Shown here: positions 7,577 through 17,285 of the stretch, piece by piece
Position numbering within the stretch: position 1 is the first letter of the stretch
Layout of the letters: each line of letters starts with the position of its first letter
NCBI RefSeq assembly: GCF_000875975.1
Contig: NZ_BAWW01000011.1
Coordinates: forward strand, 1-62,042
Direction: 5' to 3'
DNA length: 62,042 nucleotides
DNA from: Parachlamydia acanthamoebae
GTDB taxonomy: Bacteria; Chlamydiota; Chlamydiia; Chlamydiales; Parachlamydiaceae
Position numbers and translations under genes: made by a program
Notes under the pieces: generated by a model
The model's input: only the letters and a program-made list of their open reading frames with translations
Told to the model about the DNA's origin: nothing
Databases searched by the model: none

Positions 7577-9207
7577 TTAGGGTAGTTGTTTAGCAATGTT
7601 CTTCATATTTTCACGGAAAAATTGTGCAATAGTATGTCGATCGGCATTATTCTTTGGATGGTTTGCTAGATTTGCACCATATGTTTTAAAAGCTTGGATG
7701 AATTTCACCTTATTTGGATCATTGCGCGGCTTTGTTAGCATATTCTGAAGGTACTGCTCAAGGAAATTAATCATTGTAGGACCATCTTGAAAGTTTCCGA
7801 AATGATCATTCATCAAGGAAAATAGATTTGAAGTCAAACCTGTTTCAGGAGGACTAGGTGGGGACCATAATTCAGTCGCTTTATTGGCAAAATATGAATA
7901 CCAAGAGCTATTGCTTTCATTTTCTTTGATAGTGGCTTCATTTTCCATTTTTTTATGTTCTTGCAAAAGGTCAGATATGTCAGCTTCATTTTCTGCTGTC
8001 ACATACTCGAGTACAGTTAATAATATCCCTTGCAGGTTAAATAGAAATTCAACCAAAAATTCTGAATTCCAATCCTGCGCAAAGAATTTTTCAAGGAATT
8101 TTTCTTGCTCAGCAGGATAAAGGGACATATGTTTTAAAAGATTTTTCAAAGACAGAGTTAAAGCCTTTCCAGCCTCACTATTTTCGCTAACAACAGAGGC
8201 TAAAGCTTCAATAATTTTAGAATAATCTTCTTGAGAATCTACTGGTAATTTTTTTTCTGCGAGAGCTACATAAGAATGAAACAAATCAGCTTGTTCACCT
8301 CTTAATGCAGTTAAAATAGTTGCAAGATTAGCAGGTGGAGTTTCTATGAAAGAATCTGGCGGTGTTGATGGTGCCGTTACAAGCTCTTCTTCATCGTCAG
8401 AATCCTCATCGTGGGTCTCCTCGGTTTCTACATTAGGCTCGTCTTCATTTAGACTAGGTTCTTCGGTTTCTGTCTCGGGTTTCTCACCTACATTAGGCTC
8501 TTCTGGAGCTTCTGGTGTTTCGGGTTTTTGCCCAGTAAGCTTTGTTAGTTTTTCTTCGAGCCTTGCCTGCTCCTGTTTTAAATTAAGAAGATTATTTTCA
8601 TCGTTATGAATCTCTTCCTCTGTATTTTGAATGGTTATTTTTAACGCATCTATTTGTGATTGGATGTCTTCTAGAGCCTCTGCATTGTCATTTTTTAATT
8701 TTAAGTCTGCGAGTTTAGATTCTATACCATCCAATTTTATTTTATTTTCTTTGATTGCATCTTTTTTATTTTTTAAACTTGTCTCAGCGGTACTGATTTT
8801 GTCTTTCAATTCTTGCAATTTAGCAGATAATTTTTTAGGCGATAGAAGTTCATTGTTTAAAAGATTTTCAGCACTTTTTCGAGTGACTTCATGCAAGTAT
8901 TGGGAAGAGTGAAAGGATTTGCCGGAAAGTAGATTTTTAAATCTTGAAAAGAAATTGATGACAGCTTGACGGACTTTATTTGTTTGCTTGTTTTCAGTAG
9001 TCGCAATTGGTTTAATAAATCCCTTAATTTTTTTACGATCTTTATTAGAAATAGAATTTTTTTTATGTAATTTTCGAAAAAGCTAACGACTTTTCTTGAA
9101 GAAACTTTTTTAAAGCCTTTATCTGGTTTTCCTGAAAAAGTTAGATAAATATTATCTTTTTTATAAAGGTTGCGAAATGGGTCAATAGTTTCGAGGTTTA
9201 TAGACAT
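7577..9207 (-). CDS. Coiled-coil acidic protein, reading frame broken at an A8 tract
   Basis: Two minus-strand frames join into one protein of about 543 residues. The gene starts at ATG 9207 behind a good aggagg site (MSINLETIDPFRNLYKKDN). This frame runs through VVSFFENYIKK and then turns to low-quality sequence ending at 8857. The other frame is open from about 9080 and continues as NSISNKDRKKIKGFIK and LLSGKSFHSSQYLHEV into the main part (TTG 8896 is not a true start). The switch point is eight A (plus strand T at 9057-9064); nine A would restore the frame. After the join come coiled-coil heptads (about residues 120-240), a Pro/Glu/Thr-rich acidic linker and a helical C-terminal half. Sequencing error, recent mutation or transcript slippage are all possible. 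Function unknown; no membrane segment seen. Confidence 0.75.
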
Positions 9208-9284
9208 TTACATCCTCCTAATTTTTTAATAATTGATTATAGATATCAATTATTAAGAAAGTTTAAAGGAAGCATCGATATATT

Positions 9285-11321
9285 CTATTTTGTTCTAGTT
9301 GAGATAAATTTGTTAGTCATTGCCTGTAAATGTGAGATCGCATGGTGTAAATATTGAATTTCATTATAAAATCTATTAACATTTTGAGTACTTGCTTGGG
9401 CTGCATTTGTTAAAGTGTAAATTTCGCTATGAATTTGAGCGGCTCTAGCAGCTTGCTGTTGCATACCTTGATTAATCAAATCAAATGCCTGGGTCTGATT
9501 TCTTGTATTTTCAATTAGCTGAGTCAGTTGGTAGCTTGTTTCCGTCACCCCATTGACTTGAGCCAAAATATGTTCCGAAAATTCCGTTACATATAGAGCT
9601 GTTTGTGAAATTTCCGAAACAATTTGGTGAATACTTTTTTCAATATCTAGTGTAAAAAAAGCCGCTTGATCCGCTAATTCACGGATTTTTTTGGCTATAA
9701 TCGAAAATCCTAAGCCTGTAGGTCCCGTTTTTGAAGCACGGATTGCTGCATTGATAGAAAGCAAATTGGCTTGATCCGCAATTTTGACAATTGTATTAAT
9801 AATGCCTGTAATTTGTCCGACTAAAAGTTGCAGCTCGGAAAGTTTACCTACGATATTAGAAGATTCTTGTTCCATTTGCTGCATAATGCTCTTCATCTCG
9901 CTTAAGTCTTTCACGCCTGAAATAGCTAAATTTGATGTGATAGAAACCACACGGTTAACTTCATTAAGCGATAAAGCAAACTCTAGCGCACTTTTTGATA
10001 TTCTTTTGGCATGGGGAAGAATGAGGCTTATAGTATCCTTTTGTTTTGTAATGTTTGTTTCCAAATCTTTTGATATTGTATTAACGACTTGTGCTGAGTG
10101 TACAATTCTGCTAGAGATTTGTTTGGCGTGATTAATCACATTTTCAAAAAAGTCTGCCATCGCATTAAAGGCATCGCATATCAGCGCAACCTCATCTTGG
10201 TTAGACGTTTTGACGCGCACACTGATATTGCCTTCGGCAAGCTCTTTAGCTGCCTTTTTTAAATCAGAAATGGGACGTCTAATCACTCGAGTAATATAAA
10301 AGGCTAAGACTAATGATAAACCAAAAAAAGTCCACATGATACCAGAAATAAGGCGATTTTGCATGGTATCAACTTGAATTTGCAAGACTCTTTGAATAAG
10401 CTCCAAGCTCTCTTGTCTAAACTCCCAACTTTTTCGCAATGTTTGTTCTGCCATAGCAGTGATTAAAGGGGAATTTCCCTCATGCATCTTATCAATTAAA
10501 TTTGTGATGTTATTTTGATAAATAAGCCACTCTTTTTGCCAGTTAGGATCCTGAATTTGTTGCAGAATCGTTCCATTGCGATCCATTGCCTTTTGGGCAT
10601 TTTCTCGTGTATTCTGAAGATTTGTCGATAGTTCGTACATTAAGCCCAAAAAATAGGCTTGCTGCTTTAAATTAGGAGAATTTTTTTTTAAAAGATATCG
10701 GGAAAATCGATTTATTTCATTTAAAGTTAGTTGGTTTTTATTAAGATATTCAATCGTTCCTTCAATAAAAAAATGTGTTCCTGGATCTTGGTTATTATAA
10801 AGACCAAACCACGAATAAATATCTGTAAGTGTTGTTTGGATAATTTTGATTAATTCATAATGCAAAAAACGGCTTTTGTCTTCTGGATAATCGAAATTAG
10901 CCTGATGAAGATCTTGCCAAACAAATAAAATTTGTTCGAAATCGGAGATAATTTTTGAATTTGAACTGATGCCATTAGAATCAAAAGTCTCTTCAATATT
11001 GTTTTTTAAGTTTAATAAAGATTTAGAAATCTTATCGGAGATCATTTTGAGTTGTGTAGTTTTGTTCTCTGAAGGAAGTGGATTAAGGACAATATCTTGG
11101 TGTTTATAGATTTGACTAATAAGCTTTTCTAATTGCAGGCTTAATCGAATACCTTCGATTTGAGGTTTAATATGGGAAAGGATTTTTGTTTGGGCAATAA
11201 TTAAAAAAATAACTAGAACGAAAGCGCAAATCATGCAAAGGATAAATGAAATCATGATCTTTTGCGAATAGGTATATCTTTCGAGGTAATAAGCTAGCCT
11301 TGTATCATCAAGTAATTTCAT
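9285..11321 (-). CDS. Methyl-accepting chemotaxis-like membrane receptor (HAMP + MCP signal domain)
   Basis: 678 residues from ATG 11321, chosen because MKLLDDTRLAYY aligns with the start of the upstream paralogue; the frame is open to 11420. Order: membrane segment at about residues 24-44, an extracytoplasmic helical region of about 290 residues, second membrane segment (LISGIMWTFFGLSLVLAFY), HAMP domain (RRPISDLKKAAKELAEGN), then a long MCP coiled coil with tip NAAIRASKTG and GFSIIAKKIRELADQ. The tip is close to the CheA/CheW-binding consensus. Its start overlaps the stop of the next receptor gene by 14 nt, so the two form an operon. No che gene is in the window. In a non-motile chlamydia it might control something other than swimming (inference). 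Confidence 0.85.
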   Translation of the reverse strand: MKLLDDTRLAYYLERYTYSQKIMISFILCMICAFVLVIFLIIAQTKILSHIKPQIEGIRLSLQLEKLISQIYKHQDIVLNPLPSENKTTQLKMISDKISKSLLNLKNNIEETFDSNGISSNSKIISDFEQILFVWQDLHQANFDYPEDKSRFLHYELIKIIQTTLTDIYSWFGLYNNQDPGTHFFIEGTIEYLNKNQLTLNEINRFSRYLLKKNSPNLKQQAYFLGLMYELSTNLQNTRENAQKAMDRNGTILQQIQDPNWQKEWLIYQNNITNLIDKMHEGNSPLITAMAEQTLRKSWEFRQESLELIQRVLQIQVDTMQNRLISGIMWTFFGLSLVLAFYITRVIRRPISDLKKAAKELAEGNISVRVKTSNQDEVALICDAFNAMADFFENVINHAKQISSRIVHSAQVVNTISKDLETNITKQKDTISLILPHAKRISKSALEFALSLNEVNRVVSITSNLAISGVKDLSEMKSIMQQMEQESSNIVGKLSELQLLVGQITGIINTIVKIADQANLLSINAAIRASKTGPTGLGFSIIAKKIRELADQAAFFTLDIEKSIHQIVSEISQTALYVTEFSEHILAQVNGVTETSYQLTQLIENTRNQTQAFDLINQGMQQQAARAAQIHSEIYTLTNAAQASTQNVNRFYNEIQYLHHAISHLQAMTNKFISTRTK

Positions 11322-13362
11322 AAGTTTTTTTGGGGTTGTGAAAGAAGAAATGAAGGGCTTTTTGCAGCTCATCTGCCGCTGAATTAAGTTGTGAAATTGT
11401 TTCATCCAATTCATGCACAATCGGTAGATTCTTCTTTGTTGATTCTAAAAGACCAGAAATCGCTCCAATGATGCCTTCTGCATCACCAGCTTGTTGTTGC
11501 ATGACTTGACTGACATTTTCGAATTTGACAACTTGTTTTTCGACATGCTGTGTAATATCGGAAAGTTGTGAACTGACAGTTTTGATCCGGTTTGCTCCAC
11601 TTAAAATTTCATCAAGACCATAGTGTACATCTTGTTTAACAACGGAAACATGTAGCGAGACTTTGTTGATAATTTGCAAAATATTTGCCGTAGCTTCTTG
11701 CGTATTATTGGCAAATCTTTGGATTTGTTTGGTGAATTCGGCAAAGCTTTGCTTATGTTCGCCAGCAGATTCCGTTTCAATCGCTGCATTCAAAAATAAG
11801 GTATCTGCTTCATCACTAATACTTGTGATGAAAGAGAGTAAGCGAGACGTATCTTTAACTTTGCCTTCAATACTTTGAAGGACCTCCGAGATTTTACTTG
11901 ATGCATCCACGAGTACAGGTATTTTATCCTTTAAACGCTCGAGTCCAGTGTGTGCATTTTTTGCTAAAGAAGTTTGTCTAGATGCCAGACTGAGGGCTTT
12001 CATTGTATCCGCAAGATGTCTCGATTCTAGAGCAATTTGTTGAGCTTTGGAATCAATCGATTTAATACTTCTCTCTTGGCTCGAAATTGTCTGCTCTTGT
12101 GCTTTAGTTGACCACGTCATCTCTTCTGTAAAACTTTGAAGTTTTTTTCCTAATTCTTGTAGTTTGTAGACAATGCTTTGGACTGATTCAACCATTTGAT
12201 TTACAGCATGCCCAATTTGTCCAAATTCATCTCTGGAATCCGAATCAGGAGTGAGCGCGACATCTCCTTTTGCTAATCTTTGCAAATGGCGCAAAATTTT
12301 AAAAAGATGTCGTGTAAAGGAGCGCGTGATGGCAAAGATTGTGAGAATCAGACTGCAAATAAACCAATATGCAAGGGCAAAATATTGCTGCATTTGGTAG
12401 GTATTTAATTGCGTGGTCAGAGCTTGAATAATTTTTTCATGAGAAATTTTTTCAAGTGTGAGGGCTGATTCTAAAGTGTTAACGACTTTAGAACGCAAAT
12501 CTTTGGAATAAATGTTTTCGTATTTAGAGGTATTTATTTGATAAACTAAATCTTCAATTGCTTGAAAATAATCTTTCAACGCATCTTTAACTTGGTCATC
12601 TTTAAGTTTCAAAAAAGTAGGGTCGTTCAATAAAGGATTAATTTGCTTGATGTTGGATTGAATTTTTTGTGCGACAAGCAACTCATTAAGTGTTAGCGGA
12701 ACTGATTTTTTGAGATGGCCCCCAAAAAATTCCGTGATGAAGATTCCATTTTTTGGAAGGGTTTCAAAGAGAAGATAACCCATTTTATTGATCCAGGCAT
12801 TGGAATCGCTACTAATCCCGTAGGCATCTTTTATGTCGGAGTAGCGACTAAGAAGTGATTGAAATAATTCACTTGTTAGGGCATTTCTTTCATCCTGTGT
12901 GCGTGCTGGTTTTATTTCGATGAGTTGCTTCCAGGCTTTTTCCCAAGCATCAAAGTCCATTTCAACCTTGCGAGAATCAGAAAATCCTTTTCCTAAATGA
13001 TCTAAAAAATTGGAAGAAGGGTGAGCTTTTTGAACATTTTTTAATTGTGCAATCGCCTTGGATGTTACTTCTAAAAGATCTTCTTTAAAATGTTTTTCTT
13101 GTGTTTCGCTATTTGAAGAGGCTAGATAAAAGATCCATGTTTCCGCAATGTTGTTGAGCAAGGTTTGCATCACAGGAACGTACTGATATCCGATAATTTG
13201 TTTTTTTGTTCCATGAATCAAATAATTTTGGGCTGTAATCATCAAATAAGCAGGAATGGGCATAAAAAAAAGATAGACAAAGAAAAAAAACCAAAATCTT
13301 TGGTGATAAGTGAATTTTCCCTGGATATTATTCATCCATGCAGTAAGCTTAGAAAGCATCAT
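11308..13362 (-). CDS. Second chemoreceptor-like membrane protein with degenerate signal tip
   Basis: 684 residues. Membrane segment 1 at about residues 25-47 (FWFFFFVYLFFMPIPAYLMI), helical outer region, membrane segment 2 (YWFICSLILTIFAITRSF), HAMP (ILRHLQRLAKGDVALTPD), then a coiled-coil signalling region. The tip reads NAAIETESAGEHKQSFAEF followed by KQIQRFANNTQ, so the usual GFAVVA-EVR-LA core is clearly altered compared with the downstream paralogue. CheA/CheW binding is therefore doubtful. It is first of a two-gene minus-strand unit with 14-nt overlap. The two proteins may act as a pair, one keeping the tip and the other only the sensor (inference). Confidence 0.82.
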   Translation of the reverse strand: MMLSKLTAWMNNIQGKFTYHQRFWFFFFVYLFFMPIPAYLMITAQNYLIHGTKKQIIGYQYVPVMQTLLNNIAETWIFYLASSNSETQEKHFKEDLLEVTSKAIAQLKNVQKAHPSSNFLDHLGKGFSDSRKVEMDFDAWEKAWKQLIEIKPARTQDERNALTSELFQSLLSRYSDIKDAYGISSDSNAWINKMGYLLFETLPKNGIFITEFFGGHLKKSVPLTLNELLVAQKIQSNIKQINPLLNDPTFLKLKDDQVKDALKDYFQAIEDLVYQINTSKYENIYSKDLRSKVVNTLESALTLEKISHEKIIQALTTQLNTYQMQQYFALAYWFICSLILTIFAITRSFTRHLFKILRHLQRLAKGDVALTPDSDSRDEFGQIGHAVNQMVESVQSIVYKLQELGKKLQSFTEEMTWSTKAQEQTISSQERSIKSIDSKAQQIALESRHLADTMKALSLASRQTSLAKNAHTGLERLKDKIPVLVDASSKISEVLQSIEGKVKDTSRLLSFITSISDEADTLFLNAAIETESAGEHKQSFAEFTKQIQRFANNTQEATANILQIINKVSLHVSVVKQDVHYGLDEILSGANRIKTVSSQLSDITQHVEKQVVKFENVSQVMQQQAGDAEGIIGAISGLLESTKKNLPIVHELDETISQLNSAADELQKALHFFFHNPKKTYEIT

Positions 13363-13567
13363 GCGTCTCGGATTAAAAAAGAAAGTTTTCCAATATTTAG
13401 GTCTTCTTCAAATGGGTGATACTACTCAAGGAATAAAGAAGATCATTCTTACTTAAACTTTATTTTTTAATTCCGTCAATCATTTTATCTCTGAAAAATC
13501 GGATGTTTATAGAAAACAAAAAGGGGGAAGTCTTTTCCCCCTTGAATGAAGTTAGAGATCGATCTGA

Positions 13568-15115
13568 TCAAGATGAACTGTATGCTGCTTCAAGATTTTC
13601 GAGGGTTATCGTCGTGTTTGAGTTTTCTAAACTCGTTCCAGTTTCTTCACTTACATCAGCTTGCGGTTCTTCCATTTTTTCCGATTCTTCCAGCCGTTTT
13701 CCGGTATTTCCTTGAACTTTTGCAGCGTCATCTTTTAAAAGCGCTTCTACTTTACTTTGCATGGATAAGCCGTGTAAAGTCATATGGGAGTCTTTGGACA
13801 TGTTGCCTAAAGTTAGCAAATGTTTGAGTCTATGGGCTGTTTGGATTTGTTCACTCAACTGTGTCGATAATTCCGATAATTGTAGACTCAATTCTTTCGG
13901 AGCTTCTGCCCATACTAACCATTTGTCATTTCCTTGAGCTTCAATTTTCAAAATGCCTCGATCAAGATCGGGGGCTCCATATTCTTGATGGATACCTTTA
14001 TAGTCCTCAAAGATGACTTTGGAAATTGTCTCATTTCCATGTGGTTCGAGTAAGCGGGAATCCTTCCAATTTACCTCAAAGTTTTCTAAACGTTTTTTTT
14101 CTACAAGAACATCCTGGTATTGATTAAATTCAACACGAACATTGACCTTTCCAATATCGCTTCCACTCTTGCAGTAAAGATTGACCCGGATAACGATTTG
14201 GTCAGGAGAATAAGACAGAATACTTTCATTGTGATCACCGTGCACATGCTCAGCAACTAAGTGTGGCGGTTGAGAAACATCGATATGCCAATCTGTGTCG
14301 GGGTAGATGACTAACTGTTCTGTGTGCCAATGTTCTGGATACCATTTATTCCCGTCATAAAATATATTTGGAGAAGATTTTCCTTGAATGTGGCGTTCCA
14401 TTTCGTGCGCCACATATTCAACAGTGCAACTTCCTGCGACCTGTGGTAAAGCACCTATCCCTACTTGGTATTTTGATTCTACCTTAATGGGCCAACCCCA
14501 GTAACCATTATTCCAAGGGACGTTTAACTCTCCTGTGATGTAGGAATAATTTTCTTTGTTTTGATTTTCAAAAGGCCTATGAGGAACTTGAAAAGTTAAA
14601 GTGTCCGTCTTTGAATCGACAAGATAACATTTTTTGTCTGCAAAAACTAGGCTAGGTGTGTATCCTTCAGTTGAAGAATAATAAAAGTTCCCGCTAAAAA
14701 TGACCAATGATGTTTTGGTAATATCATCAATGATGAGATTTCGAGGATTTACCTTAAATAGCTGCGGTTGTTTTGAAGAAAAAGGCAAACTGTTCATGAG
14801 TTGTTTAGCAAGTCGTTTAAGGTCATCAAGTTCATCGAGATTTTTTTTCTGAAATCTTTCTACCATACTATCTAGGTGGTCAAATGCATTTTTTGCCGCA
14901 TTGCTAACTTTTTCGATTGTATGATTGAGCTCATCTCGATAAAAATTTTTTGTATTTTCAATGGCTATGCCAATTTCTCTTCCTGCTTCTATCTCTAAAT
15001 CGACTCCGGCATTTCTAGTTTCCCTAACTGCCTCGTGAATCGTATCATCGACTCTACGAAAGAGCCCATCCAAGAGACTTCCAAAATTCAATCCAACGTT
15101 ATTAACACCATTCAT
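13568..15115 (-). CDS. Hypothetical protein, 515 aa, coiled-coil ends around a beta-rich core
   Basis: I recognise no family. Start ATG 15115 follows a strong aggagg site. Residues 1-120 are helical and polar (VDDTIHEAVRETRN, then a Lys/Leu-rich helix). Residues about 130-420 look beta-rich, with many aromatic residues and His-rich strings (WYPEHWHTEQ, HLVAEHVHGDHN), which might bind metal. A short helix pair (about 420-470) and a Ser/Glu/Thr-rich tail follow. No signal peptide or membrane segment is evident. The gene is separated by about 205 nt from the receptor genes and 325 nt from ndk. It could be a surface or secreted protein by an unusual route, but nothing proves that. Confidence 0.78.
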   Translation of the reverse strand: MNGVNNVGLNFGSLLDGLFRRVDDTIHEAVRETRNAGVDLEIEAGREIGIAIENTKNFYRDELNHTIEKVSNAAKNAFDHLDSMVERFQKKNLDELDDLKRLAKQLMNSLPFSSKQPQLFKVNPRNLIIDDITKTSLVIFSGNFYYSSTEGYTPSLVFADKKCYLVDSKTDTLTFQVPHRPFENQNKENYSYITGELNVPWNNGYWGWPIKVESKYQVGIGALPQVAGSCTVEYVAHEMERHIQGKSSPNIFYDGNKWYPEHWHTEQLVIYPDTDWHIDVSQPPHLVAEHVHGDHNESILSYSPDQIVIRVNLYCKSGSDIGKVNVRVEFNQYQDVLVEKKRLENFEVNWKDSRLLEPHGNETISKVIFEDYKGIHQEYGAPDLDRGILKIEAQGNDKWLVWAEAPKELSLQLSELSTQLSEQIQTAHRLKHLLTLGNMSKDSHMTLHGLSMQSKVEALLKDDAAKVQGNTGKRLEESEKMEEPQADVSEETGTSLENSNTTITLENLEAAYSSS

Positions 15116-15403
15116 AGCAACCTCCTTTTGTTAGTTGCATTCTTAATGTTACAAAAAATGTTGACTGCATTTAACCGCTCAAAACATGCTTTCAGATTAT
15201 TTTTATAATCGTTCTAGGCTCCCCGTAATGTCTTAAATTGCTATATAAAAACAAAAGCATCTTTTTAGAAGGTGTAAGACATGTTTTGCTAGGTGTGGGA
15301 TATAGCATTTTATTTTAACATGTGTCAAATAAATAATTTGTTTTTCGTCTCAATTGGATCGTCAATTATTTTCAGAAGATGTTTTGTTGTGAAATGGATC
15401 AAG

Positions 15404-15435
15404 AAAAGGCCTCATGCTTTTGCATGAAGCCTTTT
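15404..15435 (-). terminator. Terminator of the ndk-pabA-ndk operon
   Basis: aaaaggcctcatgc (15404-15417) pairs with gcatgaagcctttt (15422-15435) with one mismatch around loop tttt. On the minus strand it comes 6 nt after the stop at 15441 and ends in a T run. The rest of the gap 15116-15403 holds the leader of the 515-residue gene on the minus strand; I see no gene in it. Confidence 0.88.
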
Positions 15436-15440
15436 TTGCA

Positions 15441-15926
15441 TTAATAAATTTCAGAAGGGTTAAAGAAAAAAGTGATCTCTTTTTCGGCATTTTCGACGCT
15501 GTCAGAACCGTGTACAGCATTTTTTGTTACGGATTGAGCGAAATCTGCGCGCAATGTATTTTTTTCTGCTTTAGAAGGATCTGTTGCACCCATAAGCGCA
15601 CGATTTTTCGCTACAGCATCTTCACCTTTTAGCACGAGAATAACGACAGGTCCAGAGCTCATAAATTCAACCAAATCAGTGTAGAAAGGCCGTTCTTTGT
15701 GAACCGCATAAAATTGTCCAGCTTGTTCTTTGCTGAGTTTTGTCATTTTTACGGCTGCCACGCGCAATCCATTGTCTTCAAAGCGGGAAATAATGTGGCC
15801 AATGTGTTTAGATGACACTGCATCAGGTTTAATAATGGAAAGGGTTTGTTGTTCGGTTGTGTTAGGTTGATGAGCAAAAAGTGAAGTACTGATGACAGTA
15901 AGCAAAATACAAAGATATGAATACAT
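15441..15926 (-). CDS. Exported nucleoside diphosphate kinase paralogue
   Basis: 161 residues. A complete NDK fold follows an N-terminal hydrophobic stretch [18 protein letters not shown] that looks like a signal peptide cut before His19. Catalytic parts are intact: [28 protein letters not shown] and NAVHGSDS with phospho-His139. NDK moves the gamma phosphate between nucleoside tri- and diphosphates, normally in the cytoplasm. An exported copy could act on host or vacuolar ATP, as secreted NDKs of intracellular pathogens do. It lies 9 nt after pabA/trpG and is third in an operon whose first gene is the ordinary ndk, so it arose by local duplication and gained a leader (inference). Site aaggaat precedes the ATG. 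Confidence 0.9.
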   Translation of the reverse strand: MYSYLCILLTVISTSLFAHQPNTTEQQTLSIIKPDAVSSKHIGHIISRFEDNGLRVAAVKMTKLSKEQAGQFYAVHKERPFYTDLVEFMSSGPVVILVLKGEDAVAKNRALMGATDPSKAEKNTLRADFAQSVTKNAVHGSDSVENAEKEITFFFNPSEIY

Positions 15927-15935
15927 AACATTCCT

Positions 15936-16502
15936 TTAAGTTTGGTTTAAAAAATTTTGAAAAAGATGAGCTCCATGCTCAGATCGAATAGATTCTGGAT
16001 GGAATTGTACTCCTTCGATTTGATAAGAGCGATGTTTAAATCCCATAATTTCTCCATCAATAGATTGAGCCGTAATTTCAAGGCAAGTAGGAAAATGTTC
16101 GTGATCTACAATTAGCGAATGATAGCGAACAGCCGAGAATGGAGAGGGAAGGCCATGAAAAATACCTTTTTGCGCATGCTGAATAAGGCTAGCTTTGCCA
16201 TGAATGGGCTCTAAGGCTTTTTTGACTTGTCCACCATATACTTGAGCGATGCCCTGATGTCCTAAACAAACGCCTAAAATGGGGACTTTTCCAGAAAAAC
16301 GGGTGAGGAGTGAATCAAAATAAAGATAGTTCTGAGGATTGCCTGGACCTGGCCCAATCACAATGTGAGAGGGCTTTAAGCGGATGCAAGTGTCCAGGCA
16401 AAAAAAAGGGCTTCTCAAAAGATGTACGGATGCTCCTAATTCCTGAAAAATATGAACAAGGTTGTATGTAAATGAATCCAAGTTGTCAATTAGGAGGAGC
16501 AT
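15936..16502 (-). CDS. pabA: Glutamine amidotransferase subunit of anthranilate/aminodeoxychorismate synthase
   Basis: 188 residues, the normal length. A class I amidotransferase domain makes ammonia from glutamine for PabB or TrpE. Visible motifs: start LLLIDNLDSFTYNL, GPGPGNP (about residues 50-56), LGVCLGHQ with nucleophile Cys79, and QFHPES with His168 and Glu170. The triad is complete. Whether it serves folate (pabA) or tryptophan (trpG) synthesis cannot be told from sequence by eye; the partner synthase is not in the window. It lies between two NDK genes with gaps of 12 and 9 nt. Confidence 0.9.
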   Translation of the reverse strand: MLLLIDNLDSFTYNLVHIFQELGASVHLLRSPFFCLDTCIRLKPSHIVIGPGPGNPQNYLYFDSLLTRFSGKVPILGVCLGHQGIAQVYGGQVKKALEPIHGKASLIQHAQKGIFHGLPSPFSAVRYHSLIVDHEHFPTCLEITAQSIDGEIMGFKHRSYQIEGVQFHPESIRSEHGAHLFQNFLNQT

Positions 16503-16514
16503 GCCGAAAACAAA

Positions 16515-16946
16515 TTAACGTGTACGGGAACAAACTTCTTCTGGTTTGAAGAAATAAGCAATCTCTTGAGCTGCAGTTTCAGATCCATCAGATCCGTGAA
16601 CAGCGTTTTCATCAATTGTCTTTGCAAAATCAGCTCGGATTGTTCCTGGTGCAGCTTTTGAAGGATCTGTAGCACCCATGATTTCACGGTTTTTAAGGAT
16701 TGCGTTATCACCTTCTAGAACCATGATCAATACAGGACCTGTTGTCATAAAAGAAACTAGGTCACGGAAAAAAGGACGTTCTTTGTGTACAGCATAAAAG
16801 CCTTCTGCATCAGCTTGAGAAAGATGTTTCATTTTTGCAGCGACAATACGGATGCCCGCTTTTTCAAAACGTGCAATGATATCTCCAATATGATTGTTTC
16901 CAACCGCATCAGGTTTGATAATAGAAAGAGTTCTTTCAGTAGCCAT
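16515..16946 (-). CDS. ndk: Nucleoside diphosphate kinase (cytoplasmic)
   Basis: 143 residues, standard length. [13 protein letters not shown] at the start, [19 protein letters not shown], and NAVHGSDG with catalytic His117. The enzyme balances cytoplasmic NTP and dNTP pools. Start ATG 16946 has a strong ggagg site. It is the first gene of ndk-pabA-ndk2; the intergenic region 16947-17285 (339 nt) upstream must hold the operon promoter on the minus strand and shows no other gene. The two NDKs in this operon share most of their core but differ at both ends. Confidence 0.96.
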   Translation of the reverse strand: MATERTLSIIKPDAVGNNHIGDIIARFEKAGIRIVAAKMKHLSQADAEGFYAVHKERPFFRDLVSFMTTGPVLIMVLEGDNAILKNREIMGATDPSKAAPGTIRADFAKTIDENAVHGSDGSETAAQEIAYFFKPEEVCSRTR

Positions 16947-17285
16947 ATTAACCTCCGTTATGTTTTTAAAAAAAGTGAATTGAGGATTAAGTATAACACC
17001 CTGAAGAAATTATGTGAACTCCAATTTGAGCCCTAAACCTTCCGGATTATCTATTAAATCCTGAAGGAATCACAATTAAGTAAATGTTTGGAGGAGTTGG
17101 TTATTGACATACGCAGATTTTTTTTCTGTTTATGTTTTCTTTCGCCTTTGTTTTTTCGAACCGCAAAAACAAGAGATATTAGCTTCCTTTATTTAAGCGG
17201 AGGGATATGCGACTTATGAAATGAGTCGAAGTTCAAAATTCTCGTTATAGGATGTCTTTGCACCTCTATCCTTTTCTAAAAATCC

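Noticed and set aside
8346-8609. Ser-rich 87-codon frame on plus
   Set aside because: Opposite-strand shadow of the Glu/Pro/Thr-rich linker of the coiled-coil gene; no ribosome site.
9784-10131. 115-codon plus-strand frame opposite the chemoreceptor-like gene
   Set aside because: Antisense shadow of the MCP coiled coil with unnatural composition.
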